The position numbers and the translations under genes were made by a program. From Phycisphaerae bacterium (lineage in GTDB: Bacteria; Planctomycetota; Phycisphaerae; UBA1845; UTPLA1), in the NCBI GenBank assembly GCA_035275405.1, contig DATEMU010000017.1, positions 1 to 63,428 on the forward strand: a DNA stretch of 63,428 nucleotides, in the 5' to 3' direction. The notes under the pieces are model-generated. The model saw nothing but the letters and a program-made list of their open reading frames with translations. It searched no databases and had not been told where the DNA came from. Every line of letters begins with the position of its first letter. The stretch's first letter is position 1. Of this stretch, positions 1 to 8,340 are shown piece after piece.

Positions 1-888
1 TGCGCGGCGGGTATCTGCTCAAACGTCTTCCAGGACGCGGACAGCGACGGCGTGTGCAACGTCAACGACGAATGTCCCGGTACGCCTCCCGGCGAGGAGC
101 CAGACGCCGACGGCTGCTCGTGCAGCCAGCGTGATCCGGACAACGACGGCGTAGATGACTGCGACGACGACTGCGCGAACACGCCGGCCGGGCAGCCGGT
201 CAATGCTCAAGGCTGCGCGTGCAGTCAGGTGAACTGCGACGACGGCGAGTCATGCACGCTCGATACCTGCCAGGCGGGCGTCTGCTCGAATGTCTTCCAG
301 GATGCCGACAGTGACGGCGTTTGTGACACCATCGACCGGTGTCCTGGATTCGACGACAACCTGGATACAGACGGCGATGGCTTCCCCAATGGGTGCGACG
401 AGTGTCCGACGGAAAACTCCTCCGCCGTGGACTTCGACGAAGACGGTTGCCTGGATGGGACATTCAATCTGGATATTCGGCCCAACCAGTGCCCGAACTC
501 CCTGACCGCCTCGAGCAGCGGTTTGATGCCCGCCGCGCTGCTCGGCATGTCCGGGTTCGATGTCCGCCAGGTGGACGTCGCGACGCTCCGGCTGACGCGC
601 GCCGACATCGTCTCGGGCGAAGTCGCCCCGCATAACGGACAAGCCAGTGTCGGCGACGCCGGCGCTCCGACTTCCCAGACGCTCTGCGCCTGCAATGATA
701 CGAACGCCGATGGAATCGACGATCTTGATGTGCGGTTCAGGCTGGACGACACAATCGCCGCCCTTCAGTTGGCCGGAATCCCCGACTACACGGAGGTCCC
801 GCTCAAGCTGAAAGGACAATTCCTCAACGGGACGCCCTTTGCGGCCATCGATTGCGTGACGATTCTCCCGCCGACGACCGAACCGTAG
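1..888 (+). CDS. Secreted protein with thrombospondin type 3-like repeats, C-terminal part
   Basis: The reading frame is open from the first base of the window, so the N-terminus and any signal peptide lie outside it. The visible 295 residues are a run of Asp/Cys-rich calcium-binding repeats (DADSDGVC, DPDNDGVDDC, DTDGDGFPNGC) typical of thrombospondin type 3 domains of secreted or surface proteins. The last ~140 residues (from LDIRPNQCPNSL to DCVTIL) form a distinct domain often found at the C-terminus of such proteins, with LLGMSGFDV, TLRLTRA and a final two-cysteine stretch. A block beginning at base 1 recurs at base 268 with nearly the same protein (AGICSNVFQDADSDGVC versus AGVCSNVFQDADSDGVC), showing an internal 89-residue duplication. 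The role is probably structural or adhesive; no catalytic domain is visible. Confidence 0.75.
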   Translation, partial: CAAGICSNVFQDADSDGVCNVNDECPGTPPGEEPDADGCSCSQRDPDNDGVDDCDDDCANTPAGQPVNAQGCACSQVNCDDGESCTLDTCQAGVCSNVFQDADSDGVCDTIDRCPGFDDNLDTDGDGFPNGCDECPTENSSAVDFDEDGCLDGTFNLDIRPNQCPNSLTASSSGLMPAALLGMSGFDVRQVDVATLRLTRADIVSGEVAPHNGQASVGDAGAPTSQTLCACNDTNADGIDDLDVRFRLDDTIAALQLAGIPDYTEVPLKLKGQFLNGTPFAAIDCVTILPPTTEP

Positions 889-956
889 AACGCAGGCGAA
901 AAAGCCCCCGTCGCCACTGGCCTGCGCCAAGATAGGCCCTTAGCCTGTGCGTTACC

Positions 957-2189
957 ATGCTCAGGCCCTATCTCGAACTCCCGCGGGCGATCTACATCCT
1001 CTGCCTCGGCACGCTCATCAATCGCGCGGGCACCTTTCTCATTTCGTTCCTCACCTTTTATCTGAAGGAGTCGCTGGGCTTCGATACCGACTTCGCCACT
1101 TTCGCGATGGGCGTGTTCGGATTCGGATCGATCGCCGCCGCGCTCACCAGCGGGCATCTCGCCGATCGCATCGGTCGGCGAACGGTCATGGTCGGCAGCC
1201 TGCTGGGGGCCTCGGCCATCCTGATGTTCTTCGGTCGCCTGACGTCGCCCTGGGCGATTATCACGGCGATCTTTCTTTTTGCTTTCATCAGCGACATGTA
1301 CCGCCCCGCGGCCGCGGCCATGATCGCCGACATCGTCGAACCGGTCCGGCGGCCCGCCGCCTACGGGCTGATGTATGTGACCGTCAACCTCGGCATGGCT
1401 ATCTCTCCCCTCGTCGGCGGATACATCGCCGAATACTCCTATCAATGGCTCTTTTACGGCGATGCCCTGACCAGTTCGGCCTACGCGGCCATTCTCTTCA
1501 TGGCCATCCGCGAAACGCTGCCGAAGCGCAGCGCCGCTGCGGCTGCCGGGGAACCCTCGCACCACGAATCCCCGGGCGAGCACCTCTCCATCGGCGCCAC
1601 GGCCCTGCGCATCCTCCGCGATCGCCCCTTTGTGATCTTCTGCCTGGCGACGCACCTGATCGGCATCACCTACATGCAGTCCCACACGACGCTGCCGTTG
1701 CACCTGGGCTCGCTCGGATTTGGACCCAGAGCTTACGGCCAGATCGTCTCGGTCAACGCCGCGCTGATCGTCTTGGTGCAACTGCCCTTTACGACCTATT
1801 TGCTTCGCTTCCGCCGGGAGGCGGTCCTCGTCGTCAGCGCTGTCATCACCGCCGTCGGCTTCGGCCTTACCGGTCTCGCTGTCACGGGGTGGCAATTTGT
1901 ATTCACGGTCGTGGTCTGGACGATTGGCGAGATGATGCAGTCCCCCTACATGCAGACGACGGTCGCCGACCTGGCCCCCAAGTCGCTGCGCGGCACCTAC
2001 ATGGGCGTCTTCACGATGTCCTTCGCCAGCGCGCTCATGGTCGGCTCACCGGTCGGCGGGCAAATCCTCAAGCACCTGGGCTCCGGCGCGTTATGGACCG
2101 CGTGTTTGCTCTTCGGATTGACAGGCGCGGCGCTGTACCACTCCATCCGCCACGACATCCGCGCCCCGCGCGAAGCGCCGATCGAATAA
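957..2189 (+). CDS. MFS transporter (DHA1-like)
   Basis: 410 residues with about twelve hydrophobic segments, the usual size of a major facilitator superfamily carrier in the inner membrane. The loop between helices 2 and 3 carries the family signature GHLADRIGRR (about residues 66-75), with the conserved D-R-x-G-R-R. A central loop (about residues 180-210) separates the two six-helix halves. Substrate cannot be read from sequence; the domain resembles drug/metabolite efflux carriers of the DHA1 type. The ATG at 957 is used because hydrophobic segment 1 begins within the first ten residues. The lipoprotein gene downstream is on the same strand 118 bases away and may or may not be co-transcribed. 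Confidence 0.85.
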   Translation: MLRPYLELPRAIYILCLGTLINRAGTFLISFLTFYLKESLGFDTDFATFAMGVFGFGSIAAALTSGHLADRIGRRTVMVGSLLGASAILMFFGRLTSPWAIITAIFLFAFISDMYRPAAAAMIADIVEPVRRPAAYGLMYVTVNLGMAISPLVGGYIAEYSYQWLFYGDALTSSAYAAILFMAIRETLPKRSAAAAAGEPSHHESPGEHLSIGATALRILRDRPFVIFCLATHLIGITYMQSHTTLPLHLGSLGFGPRAYGQIVSVNAALIVLVQLPFTTYLLRFRREAVLVVSAVITAVGFGLTGLAVTGWQFVFTVVVWTIGEMMQSPYMQTTVADLAPKSLRGTYMGVFTMSFASALMVGSPVGGQILKHLGSGALWTACLLFGLTGAALYHSIRHDIRAPREAPIE

Positions 2190-2307
2190 TCAAATGACGT
2201 TATTTCACATTCTTAAGACGGAATTAAGGCGATTACCTGAGTTTTATCGTCGTGGATGCCGCGCGCGTTACTGGCGGCCGCGGATAAAATCTTTCAGGAG
2301 ATATGCC

Positions 2308-2955
2308 ATGAAAACGCCAGACTTTTCTCACGTCCGAACCGCCGCTGTATTTTTCACCGTCCCGTTGCTCCTCATCGGCTGCGCGAAACCGCGAACCTCC
2401 GACGGAATCGCGCTCGCCGAGCAGCCCGATGCCGTCATTATCCTTCGCGGCGTCGCCGGTGAAGTGTTCTCCAAGGGCATGGACGAACTCGCCGCGCGGC
2501 TTCAGCGCGAGGGCCATCCCACCATCGTCACCTCCTATGCGAACTGGATGACGCTGGCCAGCGCTCGCGACGACAATGAACTTCCGTGCAAGGCGATCAT
2601 CGGGCACTCGGCGGGCGCCGACCACGCCATCGAAATCGCCCGCGCGCTCAATCGCCGCGGCATTGACGTCGATTACCTGTTCCTCTTCGACCCCCGGTTT
2701 CCGCTGACGATCCCCCCCAACGTGCGCCAATGCTACAACTTCATGTCTCCGGTGCCGGTTGGTAACAGTGTTCCGGTCCTGCCCGATCTCGGTAACACCC
2801 GCACGGTCATTCACAATGATGTCAAATGGAATCTCGGCCATCTGGACATTGACGACAATCTGGCTCTCCAGAACTTCATCGCCTCCAGGCTCCGGGATCT
2901 ACCCGATCGCGACGGCGAGTATGGGCCTCGGGTTCGAGTCGTTAGTCACGATTAA
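2308..2955 (+). CDS. Lipoprotein with alpha/beta-hydrolase-like fold
   Basis: 215 residues from the ATG at 2308, which has CAGGAG eight bases upstream; the frame is open further 5' (to 2194) but that part lacks a signal sequence. A signal peptide ends in the lipobox LLIGC (Cys25), so the protein should be lipid-anchored. GHSAG (Ser101) is the classic nucleophile elbow G-x-S-x-G of alpha/beta hydrolases, preceded by a hydrophobic strand (KAII). LFLFDPRFP may provide the acidic residue and the H in NLGHLDID the histidine, but this triad is inferred. The protein is short for the family and lacks an obvious lid. Likely an envelope esterase/lipase-like protein or a degenerate relative; substrate unknown. 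Confidence 0.6.
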   Translation: MKTPDFSHVRTAAVFFTVPLLLIGCAKPRTSDGIALAEQPDAVIILRGVAGEVFSKGMDELAARLQREGHPTIVTSYANWMTLASARDDNELPCKAIIGHSAGADHAIEIARALNRRGIDVDYLFLFDPRFPLTIPPNVRQCYNFMSPVPVGNSVPVLPDLGNTRTVIHNDVKWNLGHLDIDDNLALQNFIASRLRDLPDRDGEYGPRVRVVSHD

Positions 2956-2992
2956 CCAGGGACAAGCCGGCGCGCCGAATGAGCTTGCAGCA

Positions 2993-5635
2993 CTACGGAA
3001 GCTCAATCAGCCAGACGTCGGCTTCCATCCTGTGCCGCGTGTAGTAGATCGCGGAGTCGTCACGGGGCAGACTCATGCCGTTCGTATCCAACCGGTCGGG
3101 TGCAATCGACAGGAGCGTCCGGGGGGCTCCGCCGTCGATCTCGACCAGCATTAACTCGTCGTTCCTTAAGAAAACGAGTCGCCGCCCATCGCTTAAGAAT
3201 TTGGGAAACTCGCCCTTCTCCGCGATCCGCCGGAGCGATTTGGTTTCGATCGTATAGACGCCGATGCCCTCGTTCGAGCCGCTCTCCGTGTCGTAGATGC
3301 TGCCGGCGAAGGATTTGCCATCGGGCGACCAGGACGACGCCGTCATTGCGTTCGGCGGTTCCATCGTGGAAATGACCTGCGCCGACTGTTCCGCCCACGG
3401 TCGATTCGGATCCATGATCACAATTCGATCGTCGTTCGAGAAGAACAGGCGTTTCCCGTCAGGGCTCCACTGGGGGAACGCGACGGATCGCCCGGTCGTG
3501 TGGCTGAGCTGCGTCGGGTTGCTGCCGTCCGGATTCGCAGTCCAAATCTCGTACCGTCCGCTGCGATCCGAGTAGAACGCCAGGCGCTTCCCGTCAGGTG
3601 ACCAGGAGGGCCCGCGATCCTTGTAGGCATCGCTGGTCAACTGCCGCCGCTCGCTCCCGTCGCTCCGCAGCAGGATGAGATTGTCCGCGGAGACGCAGGC
3701 GATCCATTCTCCGTCCGGCGAAACGTCGGGATAAGACAGGATTCCGGTAAATCGCGAAACCGTCTCCGGCGCGCCGACGACGGCTCCTTCTTTGGGGTTG
3801 AGGCCCACTCGCTCAATATTCGCGGTCAACGTCACAGACGTCAGGGCCATCTGCCGGCCGTCGGAAGTCAGGCTGGGCTGGGCGAAAATGGTCACGCCCG
3901 ACGTGACGGGCTCGCAGTCCCCTTGTGGCCGGCCCGTTTGTTCGTCAACGGCCCTTCGCCAGATGTTCATGCTTCCCCCGCGGTCGCTGCAAAAATAGAT
4001 GAACCGACCGTCCGGCGACCAGACCGGACACCAATCCGTCGCGGGATCGTCCATCAAGGCCACGGGTTCGCCGCCGGAACTTGGAATGCTGTAAATGTCC
4101 CGCTGCCCGCCCTTTTTCCAGACCGACCAATAGACGATTCGCAGACCGTGTGGAGACCAGCACGGTTGAACGGCGTCGGTCTCGGTGAGTTTCTTTTTCT
4201 CGCCGCTGGAAACATCCACGGACCAGAGCAAACTGGTTGAATTTCTCGAAAGCGGGTCGAAGACGCCCTCCGTCGCAAAGGCGACATGCCGACCATCAGC
4301 CGACCACTTGGGATCGAAGCCGAAGTCCGTCAGCCGGCGGGGCGATTCGCCGGTCGCCCCCATCACGAACAACCCTCCACTGTCACGTTCGGAGCGAAAG
4401 ACGATGCGCGTCCCATCCGGGGAGAATGCGGGCTGCGTGTCGTCCTTGGCGCAGTCCCGGGTGAGATTGAGCGGATTCAACCCGCCAACGCGGAGCGCGA
4501 AGATGTCCAGATCGTCGCCGTCAAAGGCGACGTAAACCACCATCTTTCCGTCGGGAGAGAGGGCCGGGTGAGACTCAATGCCTTGTTGGTCCGTGAGTTT
4601 CACGAAGTTGCCTGCCAGGGCGCCGGAGCCTCGCGGTCTCGACCGACCGCCCCATTGCCAACCCGCATAGGCCGCGAGAGCAATGGTGGCGGCAAGGGCC
4701 GCGATGGCGGCGGCGCGGCGCCCGAACCCCCGGGAGGAAGTCGCCGCGACGTTGATGGCGGTCGTCGACCACTCCCGGTTCGTGACGGACGCTTCGAGCT
4801 CCAGCACGGCGTCGCCGATGTCGCGCAAGCGCCGCCTGGGGTTCTTTTCCAATGCGTGCTTCAACAGCTCCCGGACGCGCGGCGGTACCTTCGGTGGCAA
4901 TGTCGAAAAATCCGGATCACGCTCCAATATCCGTGCAATGATGTCGCTGCTCGACTCGCCGTCAAAAAGCCGACCGCCCGTGAGCATCTCGTAGAGAACA
5001 CACCCAAACGACCAGATGTCGGTGCGCTTGTCGAGCGACTTGCCGCGGGCCTGTTCAGGCGACATGTACGGCGCCGTGCCCAGGACGACACCCGGCCGCG
5101 TGTAATTCGCCGTGATCGTCGGCGAATCGGCCACGCTCGAACCGCCGGATTCTTCCGCGAGGGCTTTGGCCAGACCGAAGTCCAGTACTTTGACCTTGCC
5201 CTCCGGCGTGATTTTGATATTCGCTGGCTTGAGGTCGCGGTGGATGACGCCTTTTTCATGCGCTGCCTCGAGGGCCTCGGCAATCTTGACGCCGACATCC
5301 AGCCCTTCATCCACGGGCAGCGGTCCCGACGTGAGTCGTTGCGCGAGCGTGGGACCGTCGACAAACTCCATGATAAGCAGGTGCCGGCCGTCGAGGTGTT
5401 CGAAACCGTGAATCGCTGCAATGTTCGGATGGCTCAGCGACGCCAGGAGCCGCGCCTCGCGCTCAAACCGCAGAAGCCGCTCCTTGTCGCCGGCCATCGC
5501 CTCCGGCAGCACCTTGATCGCCACGTCGCGGTCCAGCCGCGTGTCCTTCGCGCGCCAGACCTCGCCCATCCCGCCGGCGCCGAGGGGTGCGACGATTTCA
5601 TAGGGGCCGAGCTTCGCGCCGGTTGAAAAGCTCAT
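2993..5635 (-). CDS. Ser/Thr protein kinase with C-terminal TolB-type propeller (fourth of four)
   Basis: 880 residues. An N-terminal Hanks-type kinase domain (about 12-275) has the glycine loop [12 protein letters not shown] (Lys41), HRDLKPAN (catalytic Asp134) and DFG (152-154), so it should be active. One transmembrane helix (about 310-330, rich in Ala) separates it from a large C-terminal region of PD40/WD40-like repeats ([43 protein letters not shown]), a TolB-type propeller predicted to lie outside the inner membrane as a sensor. The start ATG overlaps the stop of the upstream kinase gene by four bases (ATGA), indicating translational coupling. Last gene of the leftward kinase operon; it converges on the lipoprotein gene ending at 2955. 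Confidence 0.92.
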   Translation of the reverse strand: MSFSTGAKLGPYEIVAPLGAGGMGEVWRAKDTRLDRDVAIKVLPEAMAGDKERLLRFEREARLLASLSHPNIAAIHGFEHLDGRHLLIMEFVDGPTLAQRLTSGPLPVDEGLDVGVKIAEALEAAHEKGVIHRDLKPANIKITPEGKVKVLDFGLAKALAEESGGSSVADSPTITANYTRPGVVLGTAPYMSPEQARGKSLDKRTDIWSFGCVLYEMLTGGRLFDGESSSDIIARILERDPDFSTLPPKVPPRVRELLKHALEKNPRRRLRDIGDAVLELEASVTNREWSTTAINVAATSSRGFGRRAAAIAALAATIALAAYAGWQWGGRSRPRGSGALAGNFVKLTDQQGIESHPALSPDGKMVVYVAFDGDDLDIFALRVGGLNPLNLTRDCAKDDTQPAFSPDGTRIVFRSERDSGGLFVMGATGESPRRLTDFGFDPKWSADGRHVAFATEGVFDPLSRNSTSLLWSVDVSSGEKKKLTETDAVQPCWSPHGLRIVYWSVWKKGGQRDIYSIPSSGGEPVALMDDPATDWCPVWSPDGRFIYFCSDRGGSMNIWRRAVDEQTGRPQGDCEPVTSGVTIFAQPSLTSDGRQMALTSVTLTANIERVGLNPKEGAVVGAPETVSRFTGILSYPDVSPDGEWIACVSADNLILLRSDGSERRQLTSDAYKDRGPSWSPDGKRLAFYSDRSGRYEIWTANPDGSNPTQLSHTTGRSVAFPQWSPDGKRLFFSNDDRIVIMDPNRPWAEQSAQVISTMEPPNAMTASSWSPDGKSFAGSIYDTESGSNEGIGVYTIETKSLRRIAEKGEFPKFLSDGRRLVFLRNDELMLVEIDGGAPRTLLSIAPDRLDTNGMSLPRDDSAIYYTRHRMEADVWLIELP

Positions 5636-8340
5636 GGTTTCTTTAGCTCCGCCGGCCAGTTGGTCACGAGATTAATCGGAGCCGAACCTGTGGTAGTGCT
5701 GTTGTTGACGACAAACCACTGTCCGTCGGCTGACACGTCGAAAGGCTCGCCTCCCGCGGGTGAGTTCGTAGTGAACAACGCCGTCGCGCTGCCGATTTCA
5801 ATACTTTCGCCCTCCCCGTTGACCTCGATCGCCATGAGCTTCCTGTCCGCGGCAATATAGAACACTTCCTTCCCATCGAACCGCCATGCCGGATTGGCGC
5901 CGCCCGCCGACGACAGTTGCCATTTACCGGCGCGCGCCGGCTTTCCCGCGGGAGCACTGCTCGTGCCAGGCGGCTGGAATGGGGCGACATAGACCTCATT
6001 GCGACCGGACTCATCCGATGTATAAGCGACCCATCGGCCGTCGGGTGAAAACCGGGCGTCGTCCTCCTCAAACGGCGTCTTCAGGAAAACGAAAGGCTCG
6101 CGCTTACCGGTCAGCGGCAAGACCCAGATGTCGCAGGGCTTGCCGCCGATGTATCGCCCGAGCGAGAAGAGGAGGTAGTTGCCGTCCCGGGACCAATCGG
6201 ACGGCCACTTTTCGTCCTTTGATTTATACAACTCCTCGGCCTCGCCGCCTTCGGATGGCCGCCGAATGAGCATGGGGGCAACGTCCCTCCTGGCCAGGAA
6301 GATGTTGCCGTACGCGATGCTGCGTCCGTCCGGCGACCAACACGGAGTCAAGTTTGACCCGCCGGTCTCGAAGGAAAGTCGCGTCTTCACGCCGCGGGAG
6401 ATCTCGTAAACCCAGACATCCGTCGTGGGCCCGACGTGCGAAGTCGCGACCCGCTTGCCATCCGGCGCGATCCGCACCGACGCGAATTCGCCAGGCTCGC
6501 CCACGCGGCCCAGTTCCTTGCCGGATCGGTCCAGGCGCACCAGGTTCTGTCCTCCACCGGCTTGGCCGGAATGAAACGCCAGGATGCCGTTCTGCGAACT
6601 TGAATACGTTCCGCGCCAGACCGATGAGTCGTTGGTGACGCCCGCCGCGATGACGGCAGGCTCGCCCACAATCCGGCCGGTCGCCGCGTCGAAGGGCGCC
6701 GCCAACAGCGAGTTCTCCCGCAGGAAGAGCAGCCGATTCGACGCGATTTCGGCGTTGGAACTCGTGTTCAAGACAAGCTGAGGTTCTCCGCCGTCCAAAG
6801 AAAAATAAAGCAGCGCGTTGTCCTGCGTTTCGGCCGCGCCATGGGCAATGGCCAGGTACACAAAGTGCCGGCCGTCCGGACAGAACGATGGCCACCGATG
6901 GCTGGTGTGTTTGGTTTCGTCGACGCGAGTTACAGCCTCCGGGGAACCGCCCGTGGCCGGTACCCGGCAGATCGGACTTCGAAAGTCCGGCGCAAACAGA
7001 ATGATGCCGTCGCGGCTCCATGTACCACCGCGGCCAGCCGGGGCATTGCACAGGGTCATCGGCGGTCCGCCGGTCATGTCCACTTTCCGCATCTTCTCGG
7101 GAACAAAGAACGCGATCGAGCGGCTGTCCGCCGACCAGAAGGGGAAGGACGCCTCCTCGGTTCCAGGTAATGCCCGCGCCGTAGCGACGGCGAGCGGGCG
7201 CACCCAGAGCCTGATCACTCCATCCCCGCCTGCGGCTGTGAAGGCCAGTGTCGTTCCATCCGGCGATATGACCGACGGTCCGGCCTGATCGCCGACGGTG
7301 ATAAAACTCGCACCCTCCGGTGGCGGGATGAACGAGCGAATGACGACCGGTTCGCTTTCACCACGTCGAAAGGCAAGCACGGCCAGCCCCAGGCACACGG
7401 CCAGCAGCACGAGCGTGCTCGCCAACCAGAGGCGATGACTCCGCCTCCGCGCCGCGATCAGCGGCGCCGGCAGCCCGGCCTGCGACCCGCCTTCGGCAAT
7501 CCAGCGCAGGTGCAAAAGCACGTCGTGCGCCGTCTGGATTCGGTCGTCTGCGTCCTTCGCCAGGCACATTTTCACCAGTTGATCCAGGGCCGGCGGGGTC
7601 ATGGGCTGGACCTGGGAGATCGGCGCCGGCTGCAAAGACATGATCGAAGAGATCAGGCTTGCCTGGCTCTTGCCTTCAAACGCCCGCTTGCCTGTGGCCA
7701 TTTCATAAAGTACCGCGCCGAACGCGAACAAATCTGTCCGTGCATCTGCCTCGCGGCCCTCCAACTGCTCGGGGGCCATGTATTGAAACGTGCCGAGCAG
7801 CGTCCCGGCGCTGGTCAGCGGCTTCGTCACGGTCAGGCCGGACGTGTCCCCTTCGAGGACCGAGGCGGACTTGGCCAATCCGAAGTCCAAAAGCTTGGCC
7901 CCGGTCTTGGTGAGCATGATGTTGCCGGGCTTGAGATCGCGATGAACGACGCCGCTACGATGGGCCCGCTCCAGCGCTGAGGCGATTTCAGAGCCAATCT
8001 TGAGCGTCTGCTCCAGCGGTAGCGGCCCCTTCTCGAGCCGCCGGGCCAGCGTTTCGCCTTCGAGCAACTCCATCACCAAATAGTCGATGCCGTCCTGATG
8101 GCCGATGTCATGGAGCGTGCAAATGTGCGGATGCGTTAGCTGCGAAATCGCCCTCGCCTCCCGATCGAAGCGCTCTTTCACTTCCGGGCTGTCCGACAGA
8201 TGCGACGGCAAGACCTTGATCGCCACATCGCGATTGAGTCGAGTGTCCTTTGCGCGGTACACCTCGCCCATCCCCCCCGCGCCGAGGGGTGACTCGATTC
8301 GGTAAGGGCCAAGCTGTGCGCCGGGCGAAAGTGACATCAT
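5632..8340 (-). CDS. Ser/Thr protein kinase with C-terminal TolB-type propeller (third of four)
   Basis: 902 residues. The kinase domain carries [29 protein letters not shown] and DFG, and a conserved GTFQYMAPEQ activation-segment end, so it looks catalytically competent. A transmembrane helix (LWLASTLVLLAVCLGLAVLAF) follows a juxtamembrane stretch, then a long region with repeated PDG motifs (ISPDGTTLAF, WSPDGRSIAYG, FSPDGRWVAYTSDESG) forming a propeller. Two ATG codons in tandem at 8340 and 8337 are possible starts; both overlap the upstream stop. This copy is the most divergent of the four (GREADARTDLFAFG in place of the KRTDIW or KRSDIF signature of the others), which argues against a recent duplication of this gene. 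Confidence 0.92.
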   Translation of the reverse strand: MMSLSPGAQLGPYRIESPLGAGGMGEVYRAKDTRLNRDVAIKVLPSHLSDSPEVKERFDREARAISQLTHPHICTLHDIGHQDGIDYLVMELLEGETLARRLEKGPLPLEQTLKIGSEIASALERAHRSGVVHRDLKPGNIMLTKTGAKLLDFGLAKSASVLEGDTSGLTVTKPLTSAGTLLGTFQYMAPEQLEGREADARTDLFAFGAVLYEMATGKRAFEGKSQASLISSIMSLQPAPISQVQPMTPPALDQLVKMCLAKDADDRIQTAHDVLLHLRWIAEGGSQAGLPAPLIAARRRSHRLWLASTLVLLAVCLGLAVLAFRRGESEPVVIRSFIPPPEGASFITVGDQAGPSVISPDGTTLAFTAAGGDGVIRLWVRPLAVATARALPGTEEASFPFWSADSRSIAFFVPEKMRKVDMTGGPPMTLCNAPAGRGGTWSRDGIILFAPDFRSPICRVPATGGSPEAVTRVDETKHTSHRWPSFCPDGRHFVYLAIAHGAAETQDNALLYFSLDGGEPQLVLNTSSNAEIASNRLLFLRENSLLAAPFDAATGRIVGEPAVIAAGVTNDSSVWRGTYSSSQNGILAFHSGQAGGGQNLVRLDRSGKELGRVGEPGEFASVRIAPDGKRVATSHVGPTTDVWVYEISRGVKTRLSFETGGSNLTPCWSPDGRSIAYGNIFLARRDVAPMLIRRPSEGGEAEELYKSKDEKWPSDWSRDGNYLLFSLGRYIGGKPCDIWVLPLTGKREPFVFLKTPFEEDDARFSPDGRWVAYTSDESGRNEVYVAPFQPPGTSSAPAGKPARAGKWQLSSAGGANPAWRFDGKEVFYIAADRKLMAIEVNGEGESIEIGSATALFTTNSPAGGEPFDVSADGQWFVVNNSTTTGSAPINLVTNWPAELKKP

